The notes under the pieces are model-generated. The model saw only the letters and a list, made by a program, of their open reading frames with translations, did no database searches and had not been told where the DNA came from. Shown here piece after piece: positions 11,909 to 23,382 of a stretch of DNA of 64,000 nt. Each line of letters opens with the position of its first letter. Positions within the stretch are counted from its first letter, which is position 1. Made by a program: the position numbers and the translations under genes. The stretch covers positions 64,180 to 128,179 of the forward strand of contig PS015088.1 in the NCBI GenBank assembly GCA_048213135.1, read 5' to 3'. Source of the DNA: Reclinomonas americana ATCC 50394. Taxonomy: Eukaryota > Jakobida > Jakobea > Jakobida.

Positions 11909-14900
11909 AAGCGCAGCAGCAGAGGAATGCGGAACCAGATCACAACTCGAGAGTAGTATAATGCGAGTGGTCAGGGAGTGAGAGAAAGTGACGCAGAGTC
12001 GAACCTGTGGATAGCCGAAGCAAGCCCCTTGACCATGAAACAAGACCCTATCTTCCCTCCCTCCCTTCCCCATTTCTACGCACCACCTGCAACTCATCGC
12101 GCAGCGACCTCTCCGTCTGCTCACACAATTTCGACAACTCCTCCTGTGCCAGCGACGCACGTCGCGACGAGGCAGTCACCTCCTGCGCCAGTCGCTCAAC
12201 TTGCGACTGCAGCCGGTCGATACGCTCATGTGCCTCCCTCAACTCGGTCTGCGCCGCGTCACGCTCTGCCAGCGTGCGAGTGTGCTCGCGTTGCATGTCC
12301 TGCAGTGCGGCCTTGGTGCTCTCGTATTGTTGTGTCAGCGCCGCCAGCTCCTCTGCGACACACGTGAGCAATCAAGACAGAAGAGCGATCATTTTCCGCT
12401 CACAAACCGTGGGCGACTTGCACACTGGACGAAGACTTGGCGTTGGACTGCTCGAGCTCCGACAGTGCGCGACGGGATTCTTCGTGCGCCACCTCCAGTC
12501 GTGATTTGATCTCTGCATGACGCAGAGGGTGAGACGAAACACACTCAACCTTGTGAAAAACGCGAGAAGGCTTTCTCGCTAATCGGCTGCGCACTGTTCA
12601 ACTCATGCTCCTCTAACAAGGACACCACAGTCGCCGATGGCGGAGCACTCTCGAGCAGTGCCATGCGCTGATTGGCATCCTCCAGCTCTCTCACGCACGC
12701 CGCGTGGCGTCCTGGGGCGGTGGTAAGTTCGACCACCACGGCCACCAGTAGGGGGGAAGAGAGGGAAGAGAGGGAAGAGAGGGAAGAGAGGGAAGAGAGG
12801 NNNNNNNNNNNNNNNNNNNNNNNNNNNNNNNNNNNNNNNNNNNNNNNNNNNNNNNNNNNNNNNNNNNNNNNNNNNNNNNNNNNNNNNNNNNNNNNNNNNN
12901 NNNNNNNNNNNNNNNNNNNNNNNNNNNNNNNNNNNNNNNNNNNNNNNNNNNNNNNNNNNNNNNNNNNNNNNNNNNNNNNNNNNNNNNNNNNNNNNNNNNN
13001 NNNNNNNNNNNNNNNNNNNNNNNNNNNNNNNNNNNNNNNNNNNNNNNNNNNNNNNNNNNNNNNNNNNNNNNNNNNNNNNNNNNNNNNNNNNNNNNNNNNN
13101 NNNNNNNNNNNNNNNNNNNNNNNNNNNNNNNNNNNNNNNNNNNNNNNNNNNNNNNNNNNNNNNNNNNNNNNNNNNNNNNGAAGAGAGGGAAGAGAGGGAA
13201 GAGAGGGAAGAGAGGGAAGAGAGAGGGAAGAGAGGGAAGAGAGGGAAGAGGGGGAAGAGGGGGAAGAGGGGGAAGAGAAGGGAAGAGAGAGGGAAGAGAG
13301 AAAGAGGGAGTGAATGAGAGAGTGGGAGACAGAGGGAGGAACCAGCCCCTTTCTTGCTCTCTCTCTATCACTCATTCTTGCAAAGTGTATCACTGTGCGT
13401 ACGCGCCGCAAGCCTGCCTTCTTCTGTCACTCGTCGGAAGGAGGAGAGGAGTGTGGAAGTGCTCAGTTTCTCTCCCTTTCTTGATCTCTAATCACGTGGA
13501 TCTGCTGAGCTGCCTTTTCCCCTCTTTGAGAGAGACACACAAACCTCGCAGCTCTTCGAGTTCGGCGACCAGCGCTGTTGGGAGGGGAAGGGAGTCAGCG
13601 AGAGGGAAAGACAAGAAAGAGATCAGCGAGCGCTGCTCACCTTGCTTGGCCTCTGACGACTGCTGAGCATCCAAGCGCGCTCCACTCAATTCGTGTTGGA
13701 GGGTTGCTGTCATGCGCAGTGTCAGTGGTCGTTGACGATACGAGAAACGAGATGAATTGGACGCACCGATTTGCGCGCGCAGAGTGTCCTGCAGCGACGC
13801 GTCGGCCGACGCACCGCCGGCAGATGCAGACTATGGATAGATGTGAGTAACTCACAGTGCATTCGCTCAGGTGGGCAGCTCGCTCACCAATTGCGCCTCG
13901 AGTTCGGCGATGCGCTGACGATCGGCGTCGCTTGTTTGCTGCACGCGCTGTTTCCCTTCCGCGGCTTTGGATTTGAAGGATTCGAATTCGTCGCGGACGT
14001 TGGTGAGCTCTTGGAGTTGGGTGGCGCTGGCGGCCAGGCGCTGATGACATAGGGAAGGGGGTGAGAAGTAGGAAGAAAAGGGAGAGAAAGGGGAAGCGAA
14101 GGGGGGAAGCGAAGGGGGGAAGCGAAGGGGGGAAGCGATGGGGGGAAGCGATGGGGGGAAGCGAAGGGGGGGAAGCGATGGGGGGGAAGCGAAGGGGGAA
14201 GCGAAGGGGGNNNNNNNNNNNNNNNNNNNNNNNNNNNNNNNNNNNNNNNNNNNNNNNNNNNNNNNNNNNNNNNNNNNNNNNNNNNNNNNNNNNNNNNNNN
14301 NNNNNNNNNNNNNNNNNNNNNNNNNNNNNNNNNNNNNNNNNNNNNNNNNNNNNNNNNNNNNNNNNNNNNNNNNNNNNNNNNNNNNNNNNNNNNNNNNNNN
14401 NNNNGAAGCGAAGGGGGAAGCGAAGGGGGAAGCGAAGGAGGGAAGCGAAGGAGGGAAGCAAAGGGGGGAAGCGAAGGGGGAAGCGAAGGGGGAGGAGAAG
14501 GGGGAAGCGAAGGGGAAGCGAAGGGGGAAGCACGAGGGGAAAGCGAAGGGGGTGAGAAGTAGGAAGAAAAGGGAGAGAACGGGGAAGCGAAGGGGGAAGA
14601 CGAAGGGAAGACGGAAGGGGGAGACGAAGGGGGAGGAGAAGGGGGGAAGAGATGGGTGAAGCGAAGAAGGGGGAAGGAGAAGAAGGGGAAGGAGAAGGGG
14701 AAGAGAAGGGGAAGAGCAGGGGGTAGAGAAGGGGGAAGCAAAGTGAAGAGAAGGAACAGTAATTCTGGGAATGGAACGGCAAAGCGAGAAAGGAACTGGT
14801 TGGTCAAGCCAAACGGGCAGCACATCACCAGCAAATGCAAGAAGAGAGAGGACAAATAGACACGTGAAAGCACTGGCAAGAAAGTTGAACGAATTTGAGG

Positions 14901-15515
14901 AGACCCTTCTCCTCCATCTCCCTCGCCCGCAACACACCGCCTCCAACGCATCACGATCCTGCGCGACCTTCTCGAACTCTCCACGCAGATCGAGCACACT
15001 CTGCTGCATTGTCNNNNNNNNNNNNNNNNNNNNTGTGAGTGAGTGAGTGAGTGAGTGAGTGAGTGAGTGAGTGAGTGAGTGTGTGAGTGAGTGAGTGAGT
15101 GAGTGAGTGAGTGAGTGAGTGAGTGTGTGTGTGTGTGAGTGAGTGTGTGTGTGTGTTTGTGTGACAACTGTCATCCCGCGACAGATGAGATGAGGCACAC
15201 ACACACACACACTCTCTCACACACACACTCTCTCTCTCTCTCTCTCAAAAACGCAACTCTTATACTTTGCAAAGACATCGCGCAATTGTGTGCTCTGCTT
15301 CTTGGTGAACTCAATGAGCTCTTCCCGCGAGGCAGTCGCAATTTGAAGCTTGGGCGCAGCTGCTTGTGCCTGTGAGAGAAAGAGAGTGAGTGAGCGATCA
15401 CACAACACACACACACACGCGCGACACGTGTGTGAGAGCATCTGTGTGTCTGTGTGAGAGAGTGTGTGGTGGTGTGCGTAACTGCAGAGCCCGAGGCTCC
15501 CACAGAGTCGCCCAT
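2180..15515 (-). CDS. GRIP-domain golgin (GCC-type), about 2,000 aa, roughly 28 exons
   Basis: Long coiled-coil tether predicted on the trans-Golgi, recruited by Arl-type GTPases through a C-terminal GRIP domain. Exon 1 (15483-15515, MGDSVGASGSA) joins in phase to 15258-15369, which has a golgin-like N terminus (SREELIEFTKKQ). About two dozen heptad-rich exons follow; the largest, about 8693-10988, encodes some 766 residues of Ala/Glu/Arg-rich coil. The GRIP domain is split over 4330-4513 (DMEYLKNVMIKFFEAND) and 2746-2847 (SMLPVISSLLQFTPEEQQRV), joined in phase 0. The last exon (2180 to about 2547) carries a Pro-rich acidic tail. Two introns begin GTTGCG (15257, 4578); the 4578 donor is the only one restoring EAEILRRALL. 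Gaps at 7587, 12801, 14211 and 15014 lie in introns or at exon edges. That every coil exon belongs to one transcript is inferred from strand, composition and order. Confidence 0.78.
3110..3590. repeat. 233-bp direct tandem duplication in golgin intron
   Basis: Two near-identical copies lie head to tail with a period of 233 bp; for example GTGCGTCAGAATGTCGCTCA occurs at 3141 and again at 3374. The copies differ by scattered substitutions. The duplication sits in the roughly 1.48-kb intron between the two GRIP-domain exons. Confidence 0.85.
3720..3960. repeat. (CT)n followed by (CGT)/(ACGT)n array and assembly gap
   Basis: A (CT)n run from about 3721 passes into GTC/CGT and CGTACGTACGT repeats, then a gap of Ns at 3870-3898, then pyrimidine-rich sequence. 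ACGT is self-complementary, so the array can fold on itself. The same composite flanks several other gaps in the window. Confidence 0.8.
7505..7790. repeat. CT microsatellite with CGA/ACGT block and gap in golgin intron
   Basis: (TC)n from about 7517, then CACGTACACGACGACGACGACGTACG running into Ns at 7587-7606, then more (TC)n and (CTC)n. It lies in a golgin intron between coil exons. Confidence 0.8.
9091..9310. repeat. 126-bp in-frame tandem duplication within golgin coil exon
   Basis: CCTCACTGGCCAGTCGAGCC recurs at 9091 and 9217, and the sequence between is nearly identical over the 126-bp period. This equals 42 residues, exactly six heptads, so the duplication keeps the coiled-coil register. 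Less similar units (AKARL..., EEQARL...) extend on either side, suggesting the coil grew by repeated in-frame duplication. Confidence 0.8.
11830..11910. repeat. GA/GT microsatellite in golgin intron
   Basis: (GA)n, (GT)n and (GA)n blocks lie within the GA-rich intron of about 10989-12080, which is CT-rich in the sense of the golgin transcript. Apart from these repeats I see nothing coding in that 1.1-kb intron. Confidence 0.75.
12750..13310. repeat. (GGGAAGA)n minisatellite with 379-nt gap
   Basis: A GGGAAGAGA-type repeat flanks Ns at 12801-13179 on both sides. It lies in a golgin intron between the exon ending near 12715 and the short exons around 13550-13700. The true array length is unknown. 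Confidence 0.85.
14056..14740. repeat. (GGGGGAAGCGAA)n minisatellite with 194-nt gap
   Basis: Units of AAGCGAAGGGGG repeat from about 14090 to 14540 around Ns at 14211-14404. A related GGGGAAGG-type repeat continues to about 14740. It lies in a golgin intron. The same unit recurs in an ABCG intron around 32750-33080. Confidence 0.85.
15034..15245. repeat. (GTGA)n, (GT)n and (AC)/(TC) microsatellites
   Basis: GAGTGAGT repeats begin right after the gap at 15014-15033, followed by GT, AC and TC runs up to exon 2 of the golgin. The gap hides the acceptor of the third golgin exon. Confidence 0.85.
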
Positions 15516-17210
15516 GTGTGAGCGTGTGTGTGTGTGTGCGACTTTGAAGTTTTTCGACCGTTGCACTTCGCGGGACAAGAGTGAAGTTGCGGTGTTTTCT
15601 TCCGTAGCGATCAGTCACCAACAAACGGGGGCTTTTCACTTGCTTTGCTTACAATCAAAAGACCGAAGGCAGATCAGAGCACAGGCAAAAGGGAAACACA
15701 CCCAAAAAGGTATGAACTATCACCAGTAGAGTCCGCTGTCAACAAGAAGACCGAAGATGTAGGAGAAAATCATAATCAACAATAGAATATTAAACCAGCG
15801 TGGACAATCGTGCCAACGCGCGGAATGAAAAGATGACGAGGAGAGACAAAGAGAATGCTGCTGTGGGTGATGAAGGTCCCAGGCGAAGTGAGCGTCTGTG
15901 TGCCGTAATGTGGCCAGGTGGTTCATAACTCTCGGTTGGAGCCACACCGAGGAGGGGGAGGAGGCACCCCATAAATGATGCCGCTTCATGCACGGTCATC
16001 GAACCACCCAACCGGCCGACACACTCAACTCACAATCACTTAAAGACCATACCACTACATACAACACACCTCTGCTCTGACGACACCCCTCACTCACACC
16101 CAACCAGACGCACATCGAATCACATGCCACGCACACACCAGAACCAAACGAAAAACAGTCGTTGCACCTGAGAAACACACCAAAACACGACTCATACCCA
16201 AACACGCCACTGCCCTACCAACCAACTTCTCCACAACACACATCCAACACTCACAGCCAACCACACTCGCATGCCCCACACCCCACACACATTACAAAGG
16301 AAAACGCTGACCGAACGGTCGACAGAACTATTAAGAGGTCGTAGCAGACGCAGATTGCTCCACGCCCACTATCCACGTGCGCAGGCGCGAACGACTCGTC
16401 AAGGCTCCTGTCGTCGTCTAATGGCAGCATCTGGCGCCGCACGCTGACTCCTAGTACGGGACCAAAAGGGGAAGGTGCATCACGCCAAGGCTAACGACAC
16501 GGACACACGGGGGAGAAGTGAGGACCGACCGTGCCGAGTGAAACACGACACGACCAAATAAGAGGAAACGGTATGTGTGACTGGAGTACGAGAAGAAAGG
16601 TAAAGTGTGAGTAGCGAGAAATAGGAAGAAGGGAGGGAGGGCGGGGAACAAGCAAATAAAAGTAGAACGATTGGAGGAAGAAGGGAGGGAGGGCGGGGAA
16701 CAAGCAAATAAAAGTAGAACGATTGGAGACGACGAATTTGAAATGAGTTGGCTCCTGATCGTTCTACTCCAGAAACCTCAGTATGTCTAACAACAACTAT
16801 CACTTGTGAGGTTTCGTTGTGAGCGATGAAAAGCCAGGTGGCGAATCTTTTGTGTGGCGATCAGCTGTTTGAATGGGCGTGCTTTGTTTTGGCGTGTGGA
16901 TTGCAAGTCGAGGAATTGAATTGGCGATCGATTTTGTGCCAATTGCAAGGTCATTGTCGGCAAGGGATTTGTGGGCGTTTGTCGCATTATTGGATTGTGG
17001 TGAATCAAGTGTTGTTGGTTGGCCATGGCTTTGCAATTGAATCCTTGGCCTCAAAGGGAAGATGACAGCACAACAATGTTTTTGTACAACGTTGGGGAAG
17101 AGGTGAATGAGAGCAAGCACACTACACTGTTGGCGGTCACCGGTTGATGCATATTGTTGCTCATGGGACCCTTGACCTCTTCTGTTCCACCACACCGCCA
17201 ATGACGACGC
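15516..17210. other. Intergenic region upstream of golgin, no recognised gene
   Basis: A minus-strand open frame at 15720-15989 (about 89 codons) contains one hydrophobic stretch near its C terminus but has no family resemblance or codon signature I trust. Frames at 16800-17201 on both strands overlap and match nothing I know. The region also holds a 52-bp tandem duplication. The golgin promoter is expected just upstream of 15515, but I see no defined element. Confidence 0.5.
16623..16726. repeat. 52-bp exact tandem duplication
   Basis: The block beginning AGGAAGAAGGGAGGGAGGGC occurs at 16623 and again at 16675 with no visible differences, so this is a very recent head-to-tail duplication in intergenic DNA. 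Confidence 0.9.
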
Positions 17211-17625
17211 TGCTTGCCTGCTTCACGGATCCGGACCGGTACCCGGCTTTGCTTTGTTTGCCTGGCTTTGGCCTTTTCCCGAATTCGATGTGCCGTGTAT
17301 GATCGCAGAAAACGCTATGCGTCTATGCAAGTGTGTCAAATCCACTGGTCAACCACGCTTATGCGGTGAAGATCGCAGTTCTCGACTTGTTCGGAGCTCC
17401 GAGAGCGAACATGTACACACACACAAGGAACCTGCTGCTGCCTCAAGATTGGTGTCTGTGTCGATGTTTTGGATACGGTTGAACTCAATCCAGACAGCTG
17501 ATGCGGTTGTTGCAGATCGCGCGAATCGATGTCGTCCTTGCGGACAACGAAGCTGCAATAACAACAACAATCCATTCACCAACAAGCTGTCTTGATGACC
17601 AAGTCCAACACAAACACCAGTCTTG
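17211..17625 (-). repeat. Dispersed repeat copy (also at 35.15-35.76 kb, inverted)
   Basis: 17211-17470 is the reverse complement of sequence at about 35222-35450 and 35566-35757. Shared landmarks include the GATCCGGACC/GGTCCGGATC region, the GGAAAAGGCCATAAGCCAGG block, the ATAGCG...TCTGCGATCGTACA block and GAACAAGTCGAGAA. A second part near 17556-17625 (ATTCACCAACAAGCTGTCTT) matches 35150-35200 in direct orientation, so the two parts are arranged differently at the two sites. No transposase, terminal repeats or target duplications were identified. Confidence 0.75.
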
Positions 17626-17689
17626 GTGGCAGCAGCAGCGTGCACACCAAGTCCATGATACGTAACAGATCTTCCCTTTGCCCTACGAT

Positions 17690-20600
17690 TCACTCCACCA
17701 GATACACCTCATAGTCCGCCACCATAAAGTACGGCGCACCCATCAACGTCTTGCTATTGCACGCCCCACCATCCGTGCTCTGGTACGACTCGGGTGCACT
17801 GCTGCTCTGCCCGTTACTGTTGCACGCGTCCGCCACGGACAGGCACCCAGAGCCCGAGATCAGACTGGAGACGGATCCACCGCCGCCAAAGATCGGCCCG
17901 TGTCTGCCGAGATGAAACACGGCATGCTGTTTGCGCTCCTCTTTCAGCGCGAATCGTCGCGCACCTCCATCGCTCCACGATGCCGAGAAGAGGAAGCTGG
18001 AACAGGATGGGTCGCCGGCACGATCGCCCGACGACTGCCACGGGACAGGCGTGTATCCGCCACACACGCGCCCCTTGGATGACTTGATCACAACCAGTGT
18101 TGCTCTGTACGCCGGAAGTCAATCATCTCCTTCTTTCTCTCTCACTCCCTCCCATTCTCACTCTCTTTCTCTCTTCTTTCTTTCTTTCTCTCTTTCTTTC
18201 TCTCTCCCTCCCTCTCTTTCTCTCTCTCTCTTTCTTTCTTATCCCCTCTCTTTCTCTCTCTTTTTCTCTCTCACTCTCTATTTCTTTCTTTCTTCTTTCA
18301 TTTTGTTTCTTTCTTTTCTTTCTTGCTCTCTTTCTTTCATTCTTTCTTCTTTCTTTCTCTCATTTTCTCTCTCTCTCTGTTTTTCTTTCTTCTTTCTGCT
18401 GTCTTTCTTTCTCTCTGTCTGTCTGTCTACCTGTCCTTCTCTCTTTTCTGTTTCTCTCTTTTTCTGTCTCTCTTTTTCTCTCATTTTTCTTTCTCTCCTC
18501 TCACTCGCTGTCATTCTTTCTTTCTTTCTCTTCCTCTCCACTCTCCACAGCACTTCCTCTTGCCTCTCTAAACCTCATTTCCTTCTTTGTTTCCCTCAAT
18601 CTGACATTCTCATCTCTCTCTTTCTCCCTCTCTTGCCCTCTCTTTCTTTCTTTCTTAGTTTTTTCTTTTTCTTTCCTTCAATCTGTCTTTCTTCTCTCCC
18701 TCTGTCTGTCTGTCTGCCTGTCCTTCTCTCTTTCCTTCTTACTTCTTCTACTTTCTGCTTTATTTCTCTCTTTCTCTCTCTCTTCCTCTCCTTCTCCTTC
18801 TCCCTTTCCTTCCCTCCCCCTCCCCCTCTCCCTCACCCTCCCCCTCCCCCTCCCCCTCCCCCTCCCCCTCTCCACACTCACCCACGATCGTCGCACCGCT
18901 GATGGAATGCGTGCGCCGAATAGCCATCCCGACTGGCCTTGAACAGCAACGTCAACCGCAGTGCATTCTTGCCGCCACGCGCCTGCTGCACCCACTGCAT
19001 CACCACTCGCGCATCGGCCGCACTCAGCAGGCCGTCGGCAGAACTCAGCAGCTCGAAGCTGCGCTCGTGCTCCTCCCGTGCTCTGATCTGCCGCTCTCGC
19101 TCCTCTCGCTCTCTGGCCTGCCGCTCGCGTTCCGCAGCTTCGCGTTCTTGCAGTGCGCGTTCGCGCATCTCCAGGGGCTCGAGACGGGCGAGCAGCTGCG
19201 TAAAGGGAAGGAGGATAAGGGGAGGAGTACAAGAATAAGTTGAGGACGCTAAATGCAGAACAAACCTCGGCAACACCTCTCTCGAGAGTTTCGCGCATGC
19301 GACGCTCTGCAGCAAGTTGCTCCCTGCTTTCCACAAGCTGCCGGGAGAGTTCGTGCACTCGGCCATGCAGCTGTGCATGTAAAATGTGAGGCACAACGTG
19401 TGCATCAGTGCCAGAACCCAATCACGCATACCTCACGCAGTGGTCGTTCCACTCGCAACACATCGCACACTCGCTCATGCTCCTCCCGCTCACCAACGAC
19501 GCCATGCCATTCGCATCCCAGTTCGTTGCCACGGCACGCTGTCTGCAGGAGGCGGCACTCCGTTTCTGCAACACAGGATAAATTAGTGTCACACGACGCA
19601 CTCCGTTACAAAGCACACTCACCAAGATGTCGTTGCATCTCAGCCAATGAACATTGCTGTTGACATCCACGCGGACACGCTCGCATGCACCCGGTTCTGC
19701 TGTGCTCCACCATCTCGTTCAATGCCAGTTGCATTCCGCATCCGAGAGGGCACTCGCGCAAGCATCCGCTCCACGCATGTTCCGCCGTGCGGTCCAGAGT
19801 CATCTGCTGTCCACATCTGTCGCACGTGTGCAAACACTGCGAGGGGCCATGCGTGCGGTAATAATCGCCCACCGTCTGTTTTCATCCACAGTGATCAGGA
19901 GAAGAGAAAGATTGAGTGGAAGGAAGTTGGGGACAGCAAACCGTCGGTACATGGCATCGTGGGCATGTTACCTGTGGCCTCCATCATGTCAGCATTTTTG
20001 GCGATGCACAGCGAGGACAGTCAGACGAAACGTTCATGTTGCTGTACATGAGCTGCAGTCGTCGTGGTGCCTCCTTCAATGTGGCCAAAGATGTGGCTCC
20101 GTCGCCACAAAGATCAGAGCCAGCCGCTGTCACGTGTTCACTGTGAAGCACGAGTCAGTAAAAGGGAAAGGAAGTGCTGGAGAAAGAGAGAAACAGAGAG
20201 GGGAGGTAGAAGAGACGGATTTGGGATGCTCAGTGCAGTGAGAGGTAGAGAGAGACACACACAAATGCACAAAGAGAGAGAGATACACAAAGAGAGGGCG
20301 AAGATGAGAGAGGTACGTGTTAGAGGAGACTCTAAGACTGCAAGATGAAGAGTGACGAAAAGGCGGAGAGTGTGCAAGAGAAAGAACAGACTTGGGATGC
20401 AACTGAAGACAGAACGCCAGAGACCAAGTGAGAAAGACAGTGTAGAAAGAGTGTGAGGGAGACGAAGGAGACGAGGGAGAGGCGAGAGAAGTCGGAGTCG
20501 AGAGAGGAGAGCATACAACGAGACGCTGAAAGTCGTGTGAAGTAATAAACCATGCAGAGAATGATGAAGAGTAAAAGAGAGACAACGGAGGAGGCCGAGG

Positions 20601-21605
20601 GAAGAGAGACAGACTTGAGATGCAACTGAAGACAGAACGCCAGAGACCAAGTGAGAAAGACAGTGTAGAAAGAGTGTGAGGGAGACGAAGGAGACGAGGG
20701 AGAGGCGAGAGAAGTCGGAGTCGAGAGAGAAGAGCATACAACGAGACGCTGAAGGTCGTGTGAAGAAACAAATCATGCAGAGAAAGATGAAGAGTAAAAG
20801 AGAGACAACGGAGGAGGCCGAGGGAAAAGACAGACTTGGGATGCAACTGAACACAGACAGGATTCAGTGGAAGAAACGGAGAGACATTGAACGAGAAATG
20901 AAACCGAGACAGACGGGAAGTGAGATAAGATGCAACTGAGTGGAGATCCACAGAGACCAAGTGAGGAAGACAGTGGCGAGGATGGCAGATCGTGAGACAG
21001 AGGGAAGAGACAGAGTTGCGACGGAACTGGACAACACCAGAGACCGAGCGACAAAAACGAATGCACAAGAATTGAGAGACATATGCAAACAGGCACTACG
21101 CTGCCTCGTTCCACTCACCGACACAAGTGATGCAGCTCGCTGGCACACAGAACAAAGTCTGGAGTGCACAAATCCTGGTCCAGAAAATGAAGTCATTCAA
21201 TGCGAACACACACACGCACAGAGAGAGAGAGAGAGAGCATGAGTGTGTGCGACAGAGAGAGCATGAGTGTGTCTGTGTGTATGAGAGAAAGAAGAGCGAG
21301 TGGACACTAACCATGCACACTGGACACTTGTATTCTTCCGCCAATGCCCGCGACTCTTGCACGACTTGTTCCATCCACAATCGTGGTGGATGCACATCCT
21401 CACCTGCTGCCTCTGATGGCTGGCGACGATTCACAGCGCGCACCACGCGGAACTCATACTGTTCCTCAGAGTCAGCAAGTCGCAAGATGTGTTGCTCGAG
21501 AACGATCTCGCTGGCACAGTCGGTGATAGGGGGAGCGGGTGGAAGAGGATGAGGAGCGGAGGCTGATCCACTGCCTTTGCCGCTGTTTGCGTCCTCGAAA
21601 CCCAT
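17690..21605 (-). CDS. RING-like, TRAF zinc-finger, coiled-coil, TLDc protein, 569 aa (copy 1)
   Basis: Nine exons: 21312-21605, 21119-21174, 20032-20140, 19942-19971, 19623-19875, 19432-19565, 19266-19370, 18882-19195, 17690-18104; they total 1710 nt in one frame. Residues about 94-163 form an atypical RING-like cluster (CPVC, LCASELHHLC, CGDG, CPRC). Residues 164-292 contain TRAF-type zinc fingers (CDRCGQQM, CPLGCG, CPRGC). Residues about 293-395 are an RE-rich coiled coil. From about 400 to the end is a TLDc domain (LTLLFKASRDGYSAHAFH, GRVCGGYT, FLFSASW, GPIFGGGG, VADYEVYLVE). RING plus TRAF fingers suggests E3 ligase or scaffold activity; TLDc domains in other proteins bind V-ATPase or act in oxidative-stress resistance. 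The TLDc replaces the MATH domain usual in TRAF proteins. The start is set by MGFE, shared with copy 2. The function is inferred. Confidence 0.85.
18120..18880. repeat. CT-rich intron 8 of TLDc copy 1
   Basis: A 777-nt intron (18105-18881) composed almost wholely of TTTC/CTCT pyrimidine runs and a CCCCCT minisatellite near 18810-18870. It is GA-rich in the sense of the gene. No coding features are seen. Confidence 0.85.
20387..20860. repeat. 222-bp tandem repeat in intron of TLDc copy 1
   Basis: The motif CAGACTTGGGATGCAACTGA (with G/A change) starts at 20387, 20610 and 20831, giving periods of 223 and 221 bp. Copies two and three are near-identical through ACGAAGGAGACGAGGGAGAG and the GCATACAACGAGACGCTGAA block. 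Partial, more diverged units continue to about 20960. All lie in intron 2 (20141-21118). Confidence 0.85.
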
Positions 21606-21712
21606 TCGCGGCCAGGTGTACGACGGAACAGAGTTTTGCGTCCTTCGCCTAAGCGGCGACGTTGACGACGAGTGGCGAGAAGACAAAAGCAGGCTGTAAC
21701 TTCATTATTCAT

Positions 21713-23342
21713 TTACTCCACGAGAAACACTTCGTAGTCTGCTACTTTGAAAAGCTTCGACCCGACGAACGTCGTGTCATCGCACGCTCCACCGTCGGCG
21801 CTCTGGTACGAATACGGGTTGCCGCCGTCACTGTTGCTGTTGCTGTTGCAGTTGTCGGTCAAGAAAAGAGCGCCTGAGGATCCTCCGAATGTCGGTCCAT
21901 TGGCAGAGTTGTGCTGAACGGCAGACTGTTTCTGATCGGCCTTTAGCGCGAAGCGTCGCGCACTTGCACCACTCCACGATGCGGAGAACAGGAAGGTGGT
22001 GCCTGACGGATCGGCGACATAAACTCCTCCCAACGTGCCAGCCTGCCACGAGATACGTGTGTACCCGCCGCACACTCGTCCTGTCGACGACTTGACCACC
22101 GTCAGAGTCGCTCTGCGCGCCACCACTCGTTAACAAGTCACCGAGAAGTCTCCCCCTCTTCACTCACTCACCCTCGATTGTCACATCGCTTATGGAACGT
22201 GGCTGCTGAAAACCCATCTCGACTGCCCTTGAACAACAGCGTCAACTTGGGCACACTTCCACCACCACCTCGCGCTTGCTGCACCCACTGCAGCACCACC
22301 CGTCCATCCGCCGCACTCAGCAGATCGCTGTCAATCTTCCTCTCCGCTCGCTCGCGCTCCTCTCGTTCCCTGGCCTCGCGCTCTCGTTCCTCCCGCTCTC
22401 TGGCCTGCCGCTCTCTCTCCTCCTGCTCCCTGGCCAGCCTTTCTCGTTTAGCCGCCTCCCGTTCCTGGATCGCTCGTTCACGCATCTCCAGTGGCTCGAG
22501 ACGAGCGAGCAGCTGCAGTACAAGAGTCGGAATGAAGGGAGAAGAACAAGTAACCGGCATTCTCATCACAGACCTCAGTAAAGCCTCTCTCGAGAGCTTC
22601 TCGCATGCGACGCTCGGATCCAAGTTGCTCAGTGCATAAAGCAAGTCGGTCATCAGTGCCTTGCCTTGCTCGTTGCTCAGCGATCAATCGCTCCTCCACA
22701 GCTTGCCTCGCCTCTCTCTCTCGAGCAAGCTGCTCCCTGCTCTCAGCCACCAACTGTGAAAGTTCACGCACTTGCATGTGAAGCTGTGGAAGCTCTCGCA
22801 CTCGATCATGCAGCTGCACGCACAATTAAGTCAGTGCAGAAACAAGAGTTTCACTTCTCATCATCCCAAAACTCACCTCACGCAGCGGTCGCTCCACTCG
22901 CAGCACATCGCACACTCGCTCATGCTCCTCCCTCTGCCCAAGGACACCCCGCCACTCACACCCCAGTTCACCACCGCGACACGCAGTGTATTGCAGTCGG
23001 CACTCCGTTTCTGTCACGAGGACACCATATCAGTGTCATGACACATGCACTCTCCTTCCAAGCACACTTACCAAGATGCCGCTGCATCTCCGCCAGTGGA
23101 CAAAGCTGCTGACATCCACGTGGACATGCTCGCATGCACCCACTCCAGCTGTGCTCCACCATCTCACTCAGTGCCATCCTCGCTCCACACCCCAGTGGAC
23201 ACTCCCGCAAGCACCCACTCCACTTATGCTCCGCAGTGCGATCGAGTGTCATCTGCTGTCCACACCTCTCGCAGGTATACGAACACTGCGATGGGCCATG
23301 TGTGCGGTAATAGTCGCCGACCGTCTGTTCAACAACAGTGAG

Positions 23343-23382
<40 letters not shown>

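Noticed and set aside
15720-15989. Minus-strand 89-codon frame with one hydrophobic segment
   Set aside because: No family resemblance, no splice partners, and ordinary composition for intergenic DNA here. I do not call it a gene.
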